Numbered from the stretch's first letter, positions 20,029-28,619 are shown. The stretch is 64,000 nt of DNA from Solirubrobacter soli DSM 22325 (GCF_000423665.1 NZ_KE384073.1:138144-202143), one strand, 5' to 3'. Numbers and translations: made by a program. Notes: generated from the letters alone by a model not told the origin.

Positions 20029-21032
20029 CCGTCGACGAGCGTCTTCGCGAGGCACACGCGGGCGTGCCGGACCCGGACCCGGCGACGGTCGCACGCGCCC
20101 GCGCGCGCCTCATCGCCGCGCTCGACGAGGCGCCCGCGCCCGCGCCCGCGCGCCGTCGTCGCCGCCGCCGGTTCACGTTCCTGGTGCCCGCGCTCGCCCT
20201 CGCCGCGGCCGTCGTGGCCGTCGTCGTGCTGACTGGCGGCGGCGAGGACATCGAGCGCGAGGCTCCGCAGCCGGCCGCCCCGGGGCCGGTCTCCTACGAG
20301 CGCAACACGGTCGCGTCAGGCTTCCGCTACATCACCGCGGACGGGAGCCCGAACGGCAATCCCGGCAACGCCGCGTACGCGATCGCGTGGAGCATGCCTC
20401 AAGAGATCTGGCGCGCGGCCGATGGCTCCGGCCGGGTCGCGTATGGCGACGAGAGCGCGCCCTACCTGCCGAGCGCCGCCGACGAACGTGCCTGGCGCGC
20501 GGCGGGCTCGCCCGACCTCAAGGAGAAGTTGGGCGAGACCGTGGATCCGAAGGTGACGAACTACGGACCGGGCGAGCTCGACCCGGCGCTGATGCTCAGC
20601 GCCGGCCTCGAGATGGACGCGTTCCCTGGGCGCGACCCACTCGCGGCGGCGCCGCGCGAGCCGCAGGCGCTGGCCGCGTGGCTCCACGCCGCCGCGGCCA
20701 AGCAGCACCCGGGCGCGCCGCAGCGCATCCTCCGGATGACGGTGGGCAACAACGCGGTGGCGCTGCTGCTGCACCCGCTCGCGACCCAGGAGCAGCGGCT
20801 GGCGTTGATCGGCGTCCTCTCGTCGCTCGACGGTGCACGCAAGCTCACGTCGGTGCGCGACGCCGTGGGCCGCGAGTGGCCCGGCATCCAGCTCGATCTG
20901 CAGACGATCGGCTACGACCCCCGCACCGGAAGGCTGATGGCGCAGGGCGACCGCTTCAAAGGCGGCGTCCGCTGGACGCACACCTACGACGTGGCGTCAG
21001 GCGGGGTGTCGGCCATCGGCGCCCGACCGTAG
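20025..21032 (+). CDS. Single-span membrane protein, probable sigma-factor partner (335 aa)
   Basis: The cytoplasmic N-terminus (about 1-42, with a helix VARARARLIAALDEAP) is followed by a very basic RRRRRRR patch and one membrane helix (FLVPALALAAAVVAVVVL, about 46-65). The roughly 270-residue exterior domain includes FRYITADGSPNGN, DPLAAAPREPQALAAWLHA and a C-terminal beta region ending VRWTHTYDV. The exterior resembles CU044_5270-type proteins that follow ECF sigma genes in actinobacteria. ATGA overlap with the sigma gene implies equimolar production. No zinc-binding anti-sigma motif (HxxxCxxC) is present, so the anti-sigma role is by context. Confidence 0.75.
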   Translation: MTVDERLREAHAGVPDPDPATVARARARLIAALDEAPAPAPARRRRRRRFTFLVPALALAAAVVAVVVLTGGGEDIEREAPQPAAPGPVSYERNTVASGFRYITADGSPNGNPGNAAYAIAWSMPQEIWRAADGSGRVAYGDESAPYLPSAADERAWRAAGSPDLKEKLGETVDPKVTNYGPGELDPALMLSAGLEMDAFPGRDPLAAAPREPQALAAWLHAAAAKQHPGAPQRILRMTVGNNAVALLLHPLATQEQRLALIGVLSSLDGARKLTSVRDAVGREWPGIQLDLQTIGYDPRTGRLMAQGDRFKGGVRWTHTYDVASGGVSAIGARP

Positions 21033-21036
21033 AAAG

Positions 21037-21050
21037 CGAACATATGTTCG
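21037..21050. promoter_or_regulatory. LexA operator (SOS box)
   Basis: CGAACATATGTTCG is a perfect 14-base palindrome and matches the Gram-positive/actinobacterial SOS consensus CGAAC-N4-GTTCG. It ends two bases before the -10 hexamer TAGGCT (21053-21058), so bound LexA would cover the promoter. Confidence 0.88.
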
Positions 21051-21052
21051 TG

Positions 21053-21058
21053 TAGGCT
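21053..21058 (+). promoter_or_regulatory. -10 hexamer of the SOS-controlled operon
   Basis: TAGGCT followed by 7 bases and then the ATG predicts a leaderless mRNA that begins at the start codon. No Shine-Dalgarno is present. Confidence 0.65.
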
Positions 21059-21065
21059 GGCGCCC

Positions 21066-21305
21066 ATGGAGCCCGCCGTACATCACATCACGATCCTCGC
21101 ACCGCAACCGCCCACCATCTGGAGCCGCCTGGAGACGATCCTGGCCGCGGGAGGAAGTCCGCCGATCGCCATGACGCGATCGGCCGAAACCCTGACGTTC
21201 ACGTGCGACACGGGCGATTTCATGCTGCGCGCGCGGGTCGCCGACGCGCTGATGACGGTGTGCGATCACGGCGAGTGGCGTCGCAGCTTCGCCCCGGAGG
21301 ACTAA
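21066..21305 (+). CDS. SOS-controlled small protein of unknown function (79 aa)
   Basis: I do not recognise a family. The sequence reads as a compact alpha+beta domain: HHITILAPQ (strand), TIWSRLETILAAGG (helix), then three strand-like segments (IAMTRSAETLTFTC, GDFMLRARVADALMTVC, GEWRRSF). Two Cys (about residues 47 and 66) and two Met-rich strands are visible; no signal peptide or membrane helix. A perfect SOS box and a leaderless promoter sit directly upstream, so it should be induced by DNA damage. The stop is one base before the greA start, so both are on one transcript. Confidence 0.75.
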   Translation: MEPAVHHITILAPQPPTIWSRLETILAAGGSPPIAMTRSAETLTFTCDTGDFMLRARVADALMTVCDHGEWRRSFAPED

Positions 21306-21306
21306 A

Positions 21307-21786
21307 ATGGCGGGCTTGAGCGATCCCGTTGTCATGACCGCCGAGGGTCTGAAGGCCCTCCAAGCCGAGCTCGAGCAGCTCGAGACCGTCGCCCGGCGAG
21401 AGATCGCCGACCGCATCAAGACGGCGCGCGAATGGGGCGATCTCAAGGAGAACTCGGAGTACCACGACGCCAAGAACGACCAGGCGCACCTCGAGACCAA
21501 GATCCTCCGCCTGCGCGAGCAGTTGCTCGCCGCCGAGGTTCGCGAGGTCGAGACCTCCAGCGACGTCGTCGGCTTCGGCAGCTGCGTCGAGTTCGAGGAC
21601 GCGAAGTCCGGCAAGACCCAGACCTACACGCTGGTCTCCGCCCACGAGGCCGACCCCACGCAGGGCAGCCTCTCGATCGACTCCCCGATGGGCAAGGCCC
21701 TGGTCGGGACGAAGGTCGGCGGCGTCGCCAAGTTCGAGACCCCTCGCGGCAGCCGCGAGCTGAAGGTCCTCAAGATCACCACCTGA
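21307..21786 (+). CDS. greA: Transcription elongation factor GreA (159 aa)
   Basis: This has full GreA length. The N-terminal coiled coil (about 10-80) has the catalytic acidic tip GDLKENSEYH, both acidic residues present, so stimulation of RNA cleavage in backtracked RNA polymerase is expected. The C-terminal FKBP-like domain has the conserved SPMGKALVGTKVGG. The start lies one base after the stop of the SOS-controlled small gene, so at least part of its expression should respond to LexA. Whether the genome has another greA cannot be judged here. Confidence 0.93.
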   Translation: MAGLSDPVVMTAEGLKALQAELEQLETVARREIADRIKTAREWGDLKENSEYHDAKNDQAHLETKILRLREQLLAAEVREVETSSDVVGFGSCVEFEDAKSGKTQTYTLVSAHEADPTQGSLSIDSPMGKALVGTKVGGVAKFETPRGSRELKVLKITT

Positions 21787-22098
21787 GCGGCTGGGTCGCG
21801 GCGCCGCGACAAGCCTGCGGGTGGGGGGTGGGCGACGCGAGCGTCCACCACGGACCTTCACGTCGCCCACCCCCCCGCGACGCGGCGGCGCGGCACGGTG
21901 TGCGCGGTGGGGCGCCGTAGGCGGCGCGGCAAGGTGTGCGCGGTGGGGCGCCGTAGGCGGCGCGGCAAGAGGCGCGCGGTCGGGCGCCGTAGGCGGCGCG
22001 GCAAGAGGCGCGCAGTGGGGCACCGTAGGCGGCGCGGCAAGAGGCGCGCGGTCGGGCGCCGTGGACGCGCGCGGCCAGGAGCCGCGCGCGGGGTGCGG
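21787..22098. repeat. Gap with five tandem 36-bp repeats
   Basis: There is no credible gene. Head-to-tail units of 36 bases run 21898-21933, 21934-21969, 21970-22005, 22006-22041 and a diverged fifth to about 22077; each ends in GGCGGCGCGGCAAG or a variant. Upstream, GGGTGGGCGACG (21832-21843) pairs with CGTCGCCCACCC (21861-21872), a strong hairpin after greA that may terminate it. The 36-base period keeps frames open, giving Arg/Gly-rich pseudo-ORFs that are rejected. Confidence 0.75.
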
Positions 22099-24447
22099 TT
22101 AGTGGGCGCGGAGGGTGCGGGTCTTCGCGCGCTCGAGGTTGCCGCGGGCGTCGATCGCCTGGACGCGGACGGTGTAGGTGCCGCGCGGGAGCTTCGCCGC
22201 CGCCCGCAGGCTCCAGCGCTTGGCGCCCTTCGCGATCAGCGCGAGCGGCGCCGAGCAGGACGACGCGGCGGTGAGCTTGCCGTTCGCGCGCAAGTACTGG
22301 CAGCGGCCCGCGACCGTGCGGGTGACGCTCACCTGCACGCGGGCGAGCTTGCCGGCGCGCGCCGCCAGGCCCTTCACCGCGGCACAGCCCGCATCGGACG
22401 CGGTGCCTGAGGCGACGAGGCGCCCGCCGGCCAACCGCAGCGACGCGACGGTCGAGCGCGGGGCGGCGACGTCGGCGCACACCGACTTCGACGGCACCGT
22501 CGTGACGCCGGACACCGCGATGCCGTCGACGCGCTTCGGCCCTGGCAGCGGCGCGACCGAAGCAGGCGCGGGCTCCGCGGCGGCCGCTGCCGGCGGCTCC
22601 TGGAAGGCCACGTCGGCGAGCTGGATCGATCCGCGGGCGGTCGCGGCGCCGAAGCGCAGCTCGACCGCGTCCAGATCGGTCAGGTCGACGCCCTTGAACG
22701 CGCTCAGTGGAATCCGCAGCCCGTTCAGGACGATGTGCCGGCGGAAGGAGCCCAGCGACGGCTCCAACGCGGTGCCGAACCGCGCCGCGCGGACCGAAGC
22801 CGACTTCCCGGCGCGATCGGTCAGGACGACGTCGAAGTCCTGCATCGCGCTCGCCGGGTCGGTCCCGTTCGAGACCGGGTTGCGCAGGTCGGCCCAGTTC
22901 ACCGCGGTGCGCAAGGACAACGTGCCGAAGCGCGCCGCGTTGCGTGCGGACCCGGCCAGCCCCGCCCGCAGCGACGCCGGCCCGTCCCACGCCAGCGTCA
23001 GCTGACGCCCGAAGGAGCGGTTGGTCGAGGTCGTCGAGTTCGGCGACGGGTTCGGCGGGCACGGCTTGATCTGGGTGCCGGTGATCTGGTCGCGGTCCTC
23101 GTTGCACCAGTCGAACGTGGCGAAGCCGGTCGCGGTCAGCGCCCCGCCCGCCGCGTCGACCGCCAAGGGCGACACGGCCTCCGGCCGGATCACGTCCTGC
23201 CGCCCAGCGGCCGGGGCGATGTAGCTCGTCTTGACGAGCTCGCCACAGGGGACGCCGCGCAGCGTCGGGCACATGCTCGCCGGCAGCCCCGACCCGCCGG
23301 TCATCAGCGGCTCGAACTGCTTCTCGTAGCCGAGGTAGTCGCGCAGGAACGCGGCCATCAGCCCGAGCCCGACCTTGCGCTGGTCGACCGGGAACAGCCG
23401 GATCGAGTTCGGCATGCTCTCGCCGCACGCGACGTCGGGATTCGAGGTCGAGTAGGACGCGCCGTCGTCGTTGGTCCAGACCGTGTTGAAGTAGTTGTGG
23501 TCCGCGCCCTGGACGTAGAACTGGACCTTGGCGAAGTTGTCAGCCGCGTTCGGGTACTTGGACCGCTCGTAGGCGTTCGCGCCCGCCAAGGTCGACACGT
23601 CGCCGTCGCACGCGGGCAGCAGCACGCCGAAGTTCGTCCCCAGCGGCACCTGCTTCTGGGAGTCGATCGGCGCCAGCGACATCACGGCCTGCAGGTTGTA
23701 GATCCGCCCCGACGGCCGCAGGCGGTTGAAGCGGATGAAGTCCGTCACGCCCTCGCCGCCGCGCGAATGGCCCATCAGGCCGACCCGCTGCATCTCCATC
23801 TTGCCCGTCAGCTTGTCGCCGACCGTGTGGTAGTCGTCGCCCGCGACGACGGGCCCGGTGCCGTTGTTCCAGCGGTAGAGCAGGTCCAGCGACGCGGCGA
23901 GGATCTGCGAGCGCGCGTTCGCGCCCGCGTCGTAGGAGAACGTGTTGTCGAACGAGACGACCGTGTTGGCCGACACGCTCATGACGACATAGCCGTGCGA
24001 CGCGAGGTTGGTCGACAGGTAGTCGTAGCCCTGGTAGGACCGGATGTTGGTCGTGTTCTCGGTCCCGTCCGGGTTGTCGGTGTCCCGGCAGGTGACGTCA
24101 GGCGAGGTGATCGGCGGCGAGCTCTCGCCCCCGGCCGACGTGATGCACGTCGAGTGACGCCCGTGCAGGAACACGAGCACCTTCCACGGCCCGGGCGTGT
24201 CCGGGTAGATGATCGAGCCCTCGAGCGGCTGCGGGAACGTCTGCGACGCGGTCCCGTTCGCGGGCGGGATCGTGATCATCAGGCTGCCCGCGTTGTACTC
24301 GACCTTCTTGTAGCCGTACGGGCCGGGCGCGAGCGGATCCGGCGCCTGCGCCTGGGCCGCGCCCGCACCGATCGCGAGCGCGACGAGCACTCCCGCGAGT
24401 GCGAGAAGACCACCCTTGAGCACCGCTACCTCCGTCCGCTTGGCCAC
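22099..24447 (-). CDS. Secreted alpha/beta-hydrolase with C-terminal beta domains (782 aa)
   Basis: A basic N-terminus and hydrophobic signal peptide (LLALAGVLVALAIGAGAAQAQA) are followed by an alpha/beta-hydrolase domain (about 50-400): oxyanion-loop region VLVFLHGRHSTC, nucleophile elbow GLMGHSRGGEG (Ser near residue 228), and a candidate catalytic His in GADHNYFNTVW. The remainder is beta-rich (about 440-780), with a Pro/Ala linker and a final Ig-like domain of the type seen in other secreted proteins of this window. It may be an esterase or lipase of unknown substrate. The start chosen is the GTG 8 bases after TAACGT; a GTG 24 bases further on, behind GGAGG, is an alternative. Confidence 0.75.
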   Translation of the reverse strand: MAKRTEVAVLKGGLLALAGVLVALAIGAGAAQAQAPDPLAPGPYGYKKVEYNAGSLMITIPPANGTASQTFPQPLEGSIIYPDTPGPWKVLVFLHGRHSTCITSAGGESSPPITSPDVTCRDTDNPDGTENTTNIRSYQGYDYLSTNLASHGYVVMSVSANTVVSFDNTFSYDAGANARSQILAASLDLLYRWNNGTGPVVAGDDYHTVGDKLTGKMEMQRVGLMGHSRGGEGVTDFIRFNRLRPSGRIYNLQAVMSLAPIDSQKQVPLGTNFGVLLPACDGDVSTLAGANAYERSKYPNAADNFAKVQFYVQGADHNYFNTVWTNDDGASYSTSNPDVACGESMPNSIRLFPVDQRKVGLGLMAAFLRDYLGYEKQFEPLMTGGSGLPASMCPTLRGVPCGELVKTSYIAPAAGRQDVIRPEAVSPLAVDAAGGALTATGFATFDWCNEDRDQITGTQIKPCPPNPSPNSTTSTNRSFGRQLTLAWDGPASLRAGLAGSARNAARFGTLSLRTAVNWADLRNPVSNGTDPASAMQDFDVVLTDRAGKSASVRAARFGTALEPSLGSFRRHIVLNGLRIPLSAFKGVDLTDLDAVELRFGAATARGSIQLADVAFQEPPAAAAAEPAPASVAPLPGPKRVDGIAVSGVTTVPSKSVCADVAAPRSTVASLRLAGGRLVASGTASDAGCAAVKGLAARAGKLARVQVSVTRTVAGRCQYLRANGKLTAASSCSAPLALIAKGAKRWSLRAAAKLPRGTYTVRVQAIDARGNLERAKTRTLRAH

Positions 24448-24455
24448 GGGTCGGG

Positions 24456-24560
24456 ACGTTATTTGTGGGCTCCGGGGCCGAACCTCGACCGTCGGTCGAA
24501 CACGCGCTCATGAGTTTTCGACCAACGGTCATGTTTGCTGCCAATTCGCTCGGTTAGCGT
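24456..24560. promoter_or_regulatory. Shared divergent promoter with symmetric inverted repeat
   Basis: GACCGTCGGTCG (24487-24498) and CGACCAACGGTC (24519-24530) form an inverted repeat with one mismatch and a 20-base gap. The -10 of the left gene (TAACGT, 24461-24456 on minus) and of the right gene (TAGCGT, 24555-24560) lie at almost equal distance, about 25 bases, from the nearer arm. This is the layout of one regulator controlling both secreted proteins. Confidence 0.6.
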
Positions 24561-24567
24561 CCGGCCA

Positions 24568-26421
24568 ATGAAGAGCCTCAGGTGGTTCGGCGCGGGTGCG
24601 CTCGCATTGGCGATGGCCATCCCGGCGACCGCCGAGGCGGCGACGCTGTCGGTCGACGATGACAAGCTGGACTGCCCCAGCGCGGGGTATTCGTCCTTGC
24701 AGGCGGCGGTCAACGATGCGTCGCCGGGCGACGTCATCGCCATCTGCCCAGGGACGTATGAAGAAGGCCCGGACACGGTGCCCAATGGCGGCGCCAACGC
24801 GGTCAGCATCGCCAAGATGCTCACGATCAAGGGCGCCGGCGCGAGCAAGGTGACGATCAAGCCGAAGCCGACCATCGCGAGTTTGTTGGGTACAACGACG
24901 AATTATCGGAACACGACCGGCGCGGTCATCGGCGTGTACCGGAGCGGCGTTCGCACGCTCGTCGACATCTCCGGCGTGACCGTTGAGGGCGGCGTCACGA
25001 CGGTGGGCTCGGCGGTGAAGTTCTACAACGCCGAAGGCAGCCTCACGGGGAGCGTTGTCCGCAACGTCGCGCCGCTGAACGCCGCCCAGCAGGGCTACGG
25101 CGTCGTGGTCGCCTCCAACCTCGTCGCGGACCGCCTCCCGGTGCGCGTCGCCGGCAACGCGATCTCCGGGTACGCCAAGGCCGGCGTCGTCCTGGACTCG
25201 ACCCAGGCCGCGCCCGCGCTCGGCATCCTCGCCGCGACGATCAACAACAACACGATCACGGGTGCGGGCACGCAGGTGCAGACGCCGCAGCAGGGCGTCC
25301 TCGCCACCGGTCTCGTGCAGGGCGCGATCAGCGCCAACGCGATCGTCAACAATTTCGGCGCGGGCGACCGCGCGTCGGCCGGCGTTCGCGCGGTCGACCT
25401 CGACCTCGTCCCCGCGACCGGCGGCACGACCACCAAGCTGACCGCGACCGGCAACAACATCGTCGGCAACGGCTATGGCGTCGTCAACGAGACCGGCGCC
25501 GGCGCCGACCAGACCCTGCCGTTCACCGCCACCGGCAACTGGTGGGGCCACGTCGCGGGCCCGTCGATCGGCCTGCCCAAGACGGTCGGCGACCCGGTCA
25601 ACGGCGCCGCGGTCACCTACACGGGCTTCCGCACGACCGCGATCGCCACGCCGGCCGTGCCGACGGCGATCACCGACACGCGCCCGACGGGCGAGATCGA
25701 CCCGCCGACCGCGTCCGGCACCGTCGTGCCGGGCACGACCTACACGCTGCGCGCGATCGCCGCCGACGACTTCGGCGTGCGCTCGGTCGAGTTCGCGATC
25801 GACGGGACGCCGCTCGCGGCCGACGCCACCGCGCCGTACGCCACGCAGTGGACGCCCGCGGCCGCGCTGGCCGGCAAGACGGTCACGCTGTCGGTGACGA
25901 TCACGGACTCCGCCGGCCAGACGACGCAGACCCCGCTGACGCTCGCGCTCGCCGTCAAGGCGCCGGAGCCGGAGCTGACCGCGACGCCGACGCCCACCGC
26001 GACCGCGACGGCGACCGCCACCCCGACCACGACGCCGGCGCCCGAGCCGACCGCCGCGCCCGTCGCGGCGACGCCGACCCCGACGGTCACGCCCGCCTCG
26101 GTCGAGTCCGCCGCGCCCGACAAGGTCACGCTCAGCGCGACCGCCGCGAAGGGTCGCAAGCTGAAGGTCAGCGGCAAGCTCACGCTCCCGCAGGGCTTCG
26201 CCTGCCCGAGCGCCGGCACCGTCAGCGTCTCGGTCACGCTCGGCAAGAAGGTCGTCAAGCGCGCGACGGCCAAGCTCGACTCGAGCTGCGGCTACACGGT
26301 CAGCGTCGCGCTGCCCAAGAGCGCCGCCGGCCGCAAGGTGACCGTCAAGGCCCGCTTCCTCACAACCGGCTCCCTGCTGGCGCGCTCAGCGCCCGCCCGC
26401 ACGGTCACCGTGAGACGCTGA
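24568..26421 (+). CDS. Secreted right-handed beta-helix protein (617 aa)
   Basis: A signal peptide (MKSLRWFGAGALALAMAIPATAEA) precedes a pectate-lyase-like parallel beta-helix (about 25-350) with CPSAGYSSLQAAVNDASPGDVIAICPGTY and repeated N-rich turns (AATINNNTITG, TGNNIVGNGYGVVNETGAG, ending TGNWWGHVAGPS). An Ig-like domain follows (about 385-470; GVRSVEFAIDGTPLA), then a Thr/Pro repeat linker (ATPTPTATATATATPTTT) and a C-terminal beta domain (about 525-617). The TAGCGT-N7-ATG spacing supports the start. No catalytic residues could be assigned; it may bind or cut polysaccharide, or be an adhesin. Confidence 0.8.
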   Translation: MKSLRWFGAGALALAMAIPATAEAATLSVDDDKLDCPSAGYSSLQAAVNDASPGDVIAICPGTYEEGPDTVPNGGANAVSIAKMLTIKGAGASKVTIKPKPTIASLLGTTTNYRNTTGAVIGVYRSGVRTLVDISGVTVEGGVTTVGSAVKFYNAEGSLTGSVVRNVAPLNAAQQGYGVVVASNLVADRLPVRVAGNAISGYAKAGVVLDSTQAAPALGILAATINNNTITGAGTQVQTPQQGVLATGLVQGAISANAIVNNFGAGDRASAGVRAVDLDLVPATGGTTTKLTATGNNIVGNGYGVVNETGAGADQTLPFTATGNWWGHVAGPSIGLPKTVGDPVNGAAVTYTGFRTTAIATPAVPTAITDTRPTGEIDPPTASGTVVPGTTYTLRAIAADDFGVRSVEFAIDGTPLAADATAPYATQWTPAAALAGKTVTLSVTITDSAGQTTQTPLTLALAVKAPEPELTATPTPTATATATATPTTTPAPEPTAAPVAATPTPTVTPASVESAAPDKVTLSATAAKGRKLKVSGKLTLPQGFACPSAGTVSVSVTLGKKVVKRATAKLDSSCGYTVSVALPKSAAGRKVTVKARFLTTGSLLARSAPARTVTVRR

Positions 26422-27460
26422 CGAAGCGCACGAGGCTATCGGCGAGCACGTCAGTCGTCTCCAGTGCTGGGAAGTGCCCGCCGTACGAGGGTGCTTCCCA
26501 GCGCTCGACGGCGAACACGCGCTCGACGACCGTGCGCGGCACGTGGACGATCTCCTTCGGGAAGTCCAGGAACGTGAGCGGGGCGGCGATCCGCCCGCCC
26601 GCCGCGGCCACGTCGTCGAGCACCCAGTCGCCGTGCCGCCGCGCCCAGTACGGCCAGAACGACGAGCCGATGCACCCGGTCGTCCAGTAGATCATCGTGG
26701 TCGTGAGCAGGTCGTCGGGCGGCAGGCCGCGGGAGTCGGTCCAGCGGTCGAACTTCTCCGCGAGCCAGCTCATCAGGCCGATGGGGGAGTCCGCCAACCC
26801 GTACGCGAGGGTCTGCGGCCGCGTGCCCTGGATGTGCACGTAGCCGCCTTCCTCCTCGCTCCACGCCACGAGCGCGGCACGCGACGCGGCCTCCGACTCC
26901 GGCCACGTCTCCGGCCGCCGCAGCGGCATCATGTACAGGTGCAGCGCCTGGACGGCGTCGGGGTACGCGAAGGCCAGCCGGCAGGCGATGCTCGCGCCCC
27001 AGTCGCCGCCGGCGACGACGTAGCGCTCATGGCCCAGGGCGCGCAGGAGCGCGTGGATGCGGTCGGCGCAGTCGACGATCGAGTACCGCCGGTCGCCGGG
27101 GCGGAACGAGTAGGTGTAGCCGGGCAGCGACGGCACGATCACCCGCGCGTGCGAGCGCAGCAGCGGCATGACCCGCGTGAACTCCCACACGCTCGACGGC
27201 CACCCGTGCAGCAGCACCAGCGGCGCGCCCTCGCCGTCGGCCAGGTAATGCACGCCCTCGACGACGTCCGACTCGAACCCGTGCAGCACCGCCTCGGCCG
27301 CCCGCCAGTCATAGGACTCCCGCCAGTAGCGCGCCAGCTCGCGCGCCTGCGCCAGCCGGAGGCCGTGCTCGGGCCCGGCGTCCGGCGGCTCGTCGGGCCA
27401 GCGCACCGCGTCGATGCGCCGCCGCAGGTCCTCGAGCACCGCGTCATCGATCGGCTTCAT
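26405..27460 (-). CDS. Epoxide hydrolase, alpha/beta-hydrolase fold (351 aa)
   Basis: An N-terminal EHN lid region (LRRRIDAVRWPDEPP...ELARYWRESYDWRAAEAVLHGF) is followed by the catalytic core with oxyanion HGWP, nucleophile Asp in VVAGGDWGASIA and terminal His in YGGHFPALET. It hydrates epoxides to diols. It overlaps the upstream M20 gene by 17 bases and is probably translated with it; the pair may degrade an amide- and epoxide-bearing compound (inference). A GTG directly before the ATG is an alternative. It converges with the beta-helix gene with a 17-base overlap. Confidence 0.88.
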   Translation of the reverse strand: MKPIDDAVLEDLRRRIDAVRWPDEPPDAGPEHGLRLAQARELARYWRESYDWRAAEAVLHGFESDVVEGVHYLADGEGAPLVLLHGWPSSVWEFTRVMPLLRSHARVIVPSLPGYTYSFRPGDRRYSIVDCADRIHALLRALGHERYVVAGGDWGASIACRLAFAYPDAVQALHLYMMPLRRPETWPESEAASRAALVAWSEEEGGYVHIQGTRPQTLAYGLADSPIGLMSWLAEKFDRWTDSRGLPPDDLLTTTMIYWTTGCIGSSFWPYWARRHGDWVLDDVAAAGGRIAAPLTFLDFPKEIVHVPRTVVERVFAVERWEAPSYGGHFPALETTDVLADSLVRFVSVSR

Positions 27461-28580
27461 CACGTGCTCCTTGACGTAAAACGCGCTGCGCGACGTCGAC
27501 GTGGAGCCGCGTGCCGATCGCCAGCGCGCGCTCGTCGATCACGAACCGTGGGTGGTGGTGGGGGAACTCGCCACCCGCGCCGATGAACGCGTAGCAGCCG
27601 GGTGCCTCGGCGGCCAGCGCGGAGAAGTCGTCGCCGCCCATGATCGGCTCGATGTCGACCAGCGGCTCCCCGATCGCCTCGCGCACCAGCGCGGTCGCGC
27701 GCTCCTCGTTGACGACGGGCTTGTAGCCGAACCGGAAGTCGAGCTCGTGGGTGGCACCGTGCGCCGCGCACACCCCGCGGGCGATCTCCTCCATCAGCAC
27801 CGGGATGCGCTCACGCACCTCGGGATCGAAGGACCGGGTGGTGCCCGTCAGCACGGCCTCGCCCGGGATCACGTTCGGCGCGTCGCCCGCGTGCAGCGAG
27901 CCGACGGTGACGACCGCCGCGTGCAGCGGATCGATCCGGCGCGAGACGATGTGCTGCAGCGAACCGACCAGCTCGGCCGCGCAGGCGATCGTGTCGACGG
28001 CGGTGTGGGGGAGGCCCGCGTGTCCGCCGCGGCCCGAGATCCGCAGCTCGAAGAAGTCCGCCGCGGCCATGAACGGCCCGGGCACGGCGGCGACCTTGCC
28101 GAATTCGAGCGGCGTCCAGAGGTGGCAGCCGTAGATGAAGTCCACGCCCTCCATCACGCCCGCGGCCACCAGCTCCCGCGCCCCGCCGGGCGCGAGCTCC
28201 TCGGCGTGCTGGAAGATGAACCGCACCTCGCCGCCGGGCAACTCGGCGCCCGCCAGCCGCGAGGCGGCCCCGAGCAGCATCGCGGTGTGCCCGTCATGCC
28301 CGCACGCGTGCATCGCGCCGGGCCGCTCGGACGCGAACTCGACGCCGCTCTCCTCCTGGATCGGCAGCGCGTCGATGTCCGCCCGCAGCGCGACCGTCGG
28401 CCCCGGCCGGCCGGTACGCAGCCGCGCCAGGACGCTCGTCTCGGTCGGCCGCTCGACCGTCAGGCCGAAGCCGTCGAGCCGCTCGGCCACCCACGCCGAC
28501 GTCTCGTGCTCATGAAAGCTGATCTCGGGATGGCGGTGGAGGTGCCGCCGCCACGCCACCACGTCCTCGTCGACGCCCAC
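27444..28580 (-). CDS. M20-family amidohydrolase (378 aa)
   Basis: This resembles N-acyl-amino-acid/hippurate amidohydrolases. Metal-ligand motifs are HACGHDGHTAM and the catalytic EE in QHAEELAPGG; further ligands are the His in YGCHLW and in the C-terminal FPHHHPRF. The dimerisation (lid) domain is at about 175-290 (ISGRGGHAGLPH). It would release amino acids from N-acyl conjugates. The GTG start is fixed by TAGGGT exactly 7 bases upstream; a GTG nine bases earlier would lie inside that hexamer. It is followed by the overlapping epoxide-hydrolase gene. Confidence 0.88.
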   Translation of the reverse strand: MGVDEDVVAWRRHLHRHPEISFHEHETSAWVAERLDGFGLTVERPTETSVLARLRTGRPGPTVALRADIDALPIQEESGVEFASERPGAMHACGHDGHTAMLLGAASRLAGAELPGGEVRFIFQHAEELAPGGARELVAAGVMEGVDFIYGCHLWTPLEFGKVAAVPGPFMAAADFFELRISGRGGHAGLPHTAVDTIACAAELVGSLQHIVSRRIDPLHAAVVTVGSLHAGDAPNVIPGEAVLTGTTRSFDPEVRERIPVLMEEIARGVCAAHGATHELDFRFGYKPVVNEERATALVREAIGEPLVDIEPIMGGDDFSALAAEAPGCYAFIGAGGEFPHHHPRFVIDERALAIGTRLHVDVAQRVLRQGARDEADR

Positions 28581-28587
28581 GCGCCGC

Positions 28588-28619
28588 ACCCTACCTAAAG
28601 GGGCCTGGCCCCTTTAGGT
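28588..28619. repeat. Palindromic element abutting promoter and stop codon
   Basis: CCTAAAGGGGCC and GGCCCCTTTAGG pair perfectly over a single T (28594-28618, one more pair outside). The right arm supplies the TAA stop of the RDD-protein gene, and the M20 gene's -10 (TAGGGT on minus, 28593-28588) touches the left end. It resembles the TAAGGGGTCTGACCC core of the longer elements at 48202, 48279 and 55501. Confidence 0.7.

Noticed and set aside
21898..22077. 36-bp direct repeats resembling CRISPR repeat length
   Set aside because: Units are contiguous with no spacers and there are no cas genes nearby; this is a tandem minisatellite.
21821..22410. Arg/Gly-rich ORFs with 12-residue periodicity over the 36-bp repeats
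   Set aside because: The periodicity simply reflects the DNA repeat; no start signals and no protein-like non-repetitive part.
28593..28619. LexA-like or other operator at the CCTAAAGGGGCC palindrome
   Set aside because: The sequence matches no SOS consensus and shares its core with elements found at gene 3' ends, so it is treated as a repeat.
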